This document shows, in pieces, positions 61,005-64,000 of a stretch of 64,000 bases of DNA. The position numbers and the translations under genes were made by a program. This DNA comes from Vibrio owensii CAIM 1854 = LMG 25443 (GTDB lineage Bacteria; Pseudomonadota; Gammaproteobacteria; Enterobacterales; Vibrionaceae): contig NZ_JPRD01000020.1 of NCBI RefSeq assembly GCF_000817815.1, positions 62,001 to 126,000 on the forward strand. Reading direction: 5' to 3'. The notes under the pieces were generated by a model that was given only the letters and a program-made list of their open reading frames with translations, searched no databases and was not told the origin of the DNA. Position 1 is the stretch's first letter; each line of letters opens with the position of its first letter.

Positions 61005-62684
61005 TTAAAACTCACACTCTGCTTGGAAACACATGCGCTCTTTGCTGTACGGATGGTCTAACTCCAACATCTCAGCGTGCAAATGCAGGCGGTTGGCTTT
61101 TTCGCCATACAAGCCGTCACCAACCATTGCCATGTTCAATCCCATGTGGTGGGCGCTGTGTACACGTAACTGATGGGTTCGCCCTGTTTTCGGGTACATA
61201 TACACCTTGCTGCGTTCGTCTTTCACTTCAATCAGCTGCCAGTAAGTTTCTGCAGGTTTACCGTGCTCAAAGCACACTAGCTGACGTGGACGGTCATCTG
61301 GATCGCCACGCATCGGTAGCGAGATCTCACCTTCAGGCTCGGTTAATACACCTTCTAGCAATGCCATGTAGCGCTTCTGTACGCCGCGAGTGATGAACTG
61401 CTTTTGCAGGCTCTTATTGGCGCGTTTGGTTAAGGCAAATACGAGAATTCCCGACGTCGCCATATCTAAGCGGTGAATCACGAACGGCCCTTCGACATCT
61501 GGGAACATGGCTTGCAGGCGTGTGTACGCCGAATCCTCGATGGTTTTCCCCGGAACGGAAAGCATACCCGATGGTTTGTTGACGATCACCATGGCTTCGT
61601 CTTGGAACAAAATTTCCAGCTCTTTATCTTCTGCCCAGTTCTCTGCTAATGGGTTTGGTTCCACATCCAAGCCCTGCAGCATGTGGCCCAAAATCGGTTG
61701 GCATTTACTGTTGCAAGATGGGTAGAACTTCTTGTGCTGGCGCACTTCCGACTTCGGCGATACGCCCCACCAAAACTCCGCCAATGCAAGTGGCTGATAA
61801 CCATGTTTGTATGCGAACTGAAGCAGTTTCGGCGCCGCACACTCACCTGCACCTGCTGGTGGCACTGGATTGGTGGTCGGAGCAAAAATGTCCACCAAGT
61901 CGCGCTCGGCGCTGTGGTTGTCCAAGAAGCGGTATTGCTTATGCAGTTTGTGCTGCAGAGCATTAGACAAGTCTTTGCGTTGCTCTTTAAGTTCCGCCAG
62001 TTTTTGCTCTAATTCGGTTAAGCGCGCTTCTTTGATTGCGAGCTTTTCGTCCCAAGCTTGTTTGAGGTACTTGAGCACATTCTTCTCAGCCACACTCTGC
62101 TTACCCAAATCATCCAGTAGTGTTTTCAATTCTTCTGGATTCAGTGTTTGTTCGCCTTGTTTGCGCTGTTGTTTGCGTTCTGCACGACCGGTAATCATCA
62201 CTTGGCGATGGGCATTCTCTTCTTGCTGATACGCTTCACGGTCTGCTTTGATTTCTGCTTTTAGTTGTGCCAGTTCTGGGTTGGCAGCAAAGGCTTTGTA
62301 TTCCGCGTTCGCAGCATTGATGGCATCTGTCTCACCTCGGAAGAAGCCTTCTTCTGTCAGCATGTCGAATACTGGTGGAACAAAACCTGGAAGCAAGTTT
62401 TGATCGGCAATCTTGCCAGAGAAAGCGCTGAAGTAGCCAAGCTCACCTTGCGGGTTACGTACTAGCAAAACACCGAACATTTTACCGCGTCCGTTTTGCT
62501 CATCCTCAAGACCGAAATCGTGTTCGAAATCAGTTTGTGTCATTAGGTGCTGCTGCAATTGCTCGGCAGCCAACACACACAATGGGTGAGGCGTGTAGTA
62601 GAACGGAAACGTAAACTGCGCTGGCAAGTCGTAGCCAGAAATATCCGCAGTAAATCGAGTAAAGCATTGTTCAGGCGAGTGCAT
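61005..62684 (-). CDS. RluA-family pseudouridine synthase with long N-terminal extension
   Basis: A 559-residue protein. The C-terminal third (about residues 345-559) is an RluA-type catalytic domain: LFQDEAMVIVNKPSGMLSVPGK, the catalytic-Asp motif HRLDMATSGILVF, and MYPKTGRTHQLRVHSAHHMGL. The N-terminal part (about 1-340) is unusual. It includes a globular start, a coiled coil of roughly 100 residues (AEIKADREAYQQEENAHRQVM to LEQKLAELKEQRKDLSNAL) and a short Cys-containing segment (YPSCNSKCQPIL). It isomerises uridine in rRNA or tRNA; the exact site is unknown. Such long forms occur in Vibrio and Shewanella. Confidence 0.9.
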   Translation of the reverse strand: MHSPEQCFTRFTADISGYDLPAQFTFPFYYTPHPLCVLAAEQLQQHLMTQTDFEHDFGLEDEQNGRGKMFGVLLVRNPQGELGYFSAFSGKIADQNLLPGFVPPVFDMLTEEGFFRGETDAINAANAEYKAFAANPELAQLKAEIKADREAYQQEENAHRQVMITGRAERKQQRKQGEQTLNPEELKTLLDDLGKQSVAEKNVLKYLKQAWDEKLAIKEARLTELEQKLAELKEQRKDLSNALQHKLHKQYRFLDNHSAERDLVDIFAPTTNPVPPAGAGECAAPKLLQFAYKHGYQPLALAEFWWGVSPKSEVRQHKKFYPSCNSKCQPILGHMLQGLDVEPNPLAENWAEDKELEILFQDEAMVIVNKPSGMLSVPGKTIEDSAYTRLQAMFPDVEGPFVIHRLDMATSGILVFALTKRANKSLQKQFITRGVQKRYMALLEGVLTEPEGEISLPMRGDPDDRPRQLVCFEHGKPAETYWQLIEVKDERSKVYMYPKTGRTHQLRVHSAHHMGLNMAMVGDGLYGEKANRLHLHAEMLELDHPYSKERMCFQAECEF

Positions 62685-62929
62685 GAGAGTGAGTCCGCGC
62701 GAAATAAAAATCGAGCACGGATTGTACCTGTTTTGGCTGTGATTGCTATTCGAAGGCGCTTCTAGGCTAGCTGTGTCGGCTTGCCATCACTCCCTATCTC
62801 AATGATTTTCATCGCCTAGAGCGCAGAAATTAGGATTGCGTTTGAAATGATTAATTTGAGTGATGTACTGTTTTGATTGATAACTATAGCGTTATTTTAG
62901 AATGACTCATTAGATGCAAAAGGAAAAGC

Positions 62930-63280
62930 ATGTCTAAACTGGTGTTGGCATTGATACGATTTTATCAGCGCTATTTATCCCCACACAAAGGATTCCGTTG
63001 CGCTCATGCGGTGTATTACGGCACGGATTCTTGTTCTGCTGCCATCAGCAAAATTATTCAACGCAAGGGAGTGTTTTCTAGCTATAGCAGCGTTCAAAAC
63101 CAATTCGAACGCTGTCGACATGCGCATCAACGTCTGCAAAATGGGGATTCTTCCCGTAACCGAAAAAGGCGTAAGAACAATGACTCATCTTGTGTAACAG
63201 ACATGGGATGCAGCTCTTTGGATTGCGTTCCGAGTGACGCTTGTAGCGGTAGCAGCGATTCATCTTGCCATTGTTGGTAA
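62930..63280 (+). CDS. YidD-like protein with Cys/Ser-rich tail
   Basis: A 116-residue protein. The first 65 residues resemble YidD, the membrane-protein insertion efficiency factor: LVLALIRFYQRYLSPHKGFRCAHAVYYGTDSCSAAISKIIQRKG matches the amphipathic start and the two cysteines, although the usual YPTCSQYA block is changed to YYGTDSCSAA. The tail is different: a basic linker, then SSCVTDMGCSSLDCVPSDACSGSSDSSCHCW with seven cysteines. The normal yidD lies beside rnpA at the chromosomal origin, so this would be a paralogue with a diverged role. AAAAGGAAAAGC precedes ATG 62930. Confidence 0.75.
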   Translation: MSKLVLALIRFYQRYLSPHKGFRCAHAVYYGTDSCSAAISKIIQRKGVFSSYSSVQNQFERCRHAHQRLQNGDSSRNRKRRKNNDSSCVTDMGCSSLDCVPSDACSGSSDSSCHCW

Positions 63281-63311
63281 TGGACTCAACTCTAAAAATG
63301 AAAGGGAAGCG

Positions 63312-64000
63312 ATGACGACCGATCAACTTAAAACGCTGTTTGAAAATGATTTACGACACAAGCTCGAACCGCTAGAAGCCTTACGCTTAGAAGCGCTGCG
63401 TCGACGCAAGTTTCTAGGTTTGGCGGTGCTGGGGTTCTTTGGCACCGTCGTGTTTGACCTTGCCACCTCTGCGACAGTGTTTGTTCTTTTGGCATTGATG
63501 CTCGGCGGTTGGGCGTACTTCAATCAAAAGCACAATCAGTTTCGCACCACCTACAAGCAGCACATCATGCAAAGCTTGTTAGCGCACATTGAGCCCTCAC
63601 TCACTTGGGATCCAAATCGTAAGTTATCCAAAGAGACCTTCGAGCGCAGCGGCTTGTATTTAGACCGTTGTGATGGTTTCGAGAGTTCAGGCACCATTGG
63701 TGAAGCTAAGGTAGTGATGTCTGAGATAGAGGCGTCGAAGCTCATAAGTTCAGGAAACGACAGTTCGAGTAAGCATCACGTATTTTTTGCGGGACTATTT
63801 TGCGAAATCGACGTTCCGATGAATGAAGACATTTGCACCTTTGTTTTGAGTGACCGTGATGACGGGCCAACGCTTCGTGAAAAGCTGTGGGACAGTTTCT
63901 TCAAGATTCAGATAGGTAAACGAGTACGAATGGGTCACTCAGAGTTTGACCAACAGTATGAGGTGTACAGCGACGATTTAGATACAGCAAAGCAATTGCT
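63312..64000 (+). CDS. DUF3137-like membrane protein (N-terminal part)
   Basis: The frame is open from ATG 63312 (AAAGGGAAGCG just upstream) to the window edge, giving 229 codons. The N-terminal charged helix (LFENDLRHKLEPLEALRLEALRRRK) is followed by two adjacent membrane helices (FLGLAVLGFFGTVVFDLA and TVFVLLALMLGGWAYF). The cytoplasmic part after them (SGLYLDRCDGFESSGTIGEAKVVMSEIEASK and KHHVFFAGLFCEIDVP) matches the DUF3137 pattern. It starts 31 bp after the YidD-like gene and is probably cotranscribed. Function unknown. Confidence 0.82.
   Translation, partial: MTTDQLKTLFENDLRHKLEPLEALRLEALRRRKFLGLAVLGFFGTVVFDLATSATVFVLLALMLGGWAYFNQKHNQFRTTYKQHIMQSLLAHIEPSLTWDPNRKLSKETFERSGLYLDRCDGFESSGTIGEAKVVMSEIEASKLISSGNDSSSKHHVFFAGLFCEIDVPMNEDICTFVLSDRDDGPTLREKLWDSFFKIQIGKRVRMGHSEFDQQYEVYSDDLDTAKQL

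Overview
The window looks like a stretch of a Vibrio genome, most likely the secondary chromosome of a Harveyi-clade species (V. parahaemolyticus / V. alginolyticus relatives). This rests on recognisable proteins rather than a search: a chitinase A whose catalytic Glu falls at residue 315, a complete ascorbate (ula) locus, paired gltS genes, NhaD, a MaoP/HdfR pair, and several small Vibrio-type proteins. I see no rRNA or tRNA genes, no CRISPR array, no insertion sequence and no clearly broken gene. The two edge genes, an HlyD-type protein at the left and a DUF3137 protein at the right, are cut by the window.

Layout. 1-1403: an HlyD-family adaptor (partial) divergent from a LysR regulator. 1488-8120: a compact seven-gene block with a periplasmic helical protein, a LolD/MacB-like ATPase, an FtsX-type permease, a LolA-like periplasmic protein, an outer-membrane beta-barrel, a LytS-type histidine kinase and a LytTR response regulator. 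It reads as a dedicated envelope lipid or lipoprotein trafficking line with its own two-component system, and is the best candidate for an undescribed system. 8189-13692: a small metalloprotease, a 267-bp palindromic MITE-like repeat, ppiB, a Cache-type chemoreceptor, a DCC-family protein, a DUF4344 metallopeptidase and a CatB-like acetyltransferase. 13693-20030: two near-identical glutamate symporters flanking a TrmH-type methyltransferase and a YtrA-type GntR/ABC module; a candidate structured RNA lies before the first gltS.

20313-28076: ascorbate catabolism. ulaG and ulaR are on the minus strand. A fused IIC-IIB transporter, ulaC, ulaF, a Cof-type HAD phosphatase, ulaD and ulaE are on the plus strand. 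Together they import L-ascorbate as ascorbate-6-P and convert it to D-xylulose-5-P. 28259-43585: mixed housekeeping and stress genes: nagB, maoP-hdfR, DoxX/pirin, an Ada-AlkA fusion with ogt, YitT, GFA, nhaD, a previously unlisted 38-aa membrane peptide, an acyltransferase, and a TetR/hydrolase pair sharing an operator-like motif.

43704-49342: chitinase A, a DUF2850 protein, ppnP, a tail-anchored small protein and a GGDEF protein. 49790-58212 (with a second LacI gene to 59369): a beta-glucoside utilisation locus with a LamB/BglH-type porin, a LacI regulator, a binding protein, two permeases, a GH1 beta-glucosidase and an ATPase. Palindromic ATGAAA/TTTCAT sites recur before both the porin and the first LacI gene. 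59580-64000: a MATE exporter, an RluA-family pseudouridine synthase with a long N-terminal extension, a YidD-like protein with a Cys/Ser-rich tail, and a DUF3137 protein running off the end.
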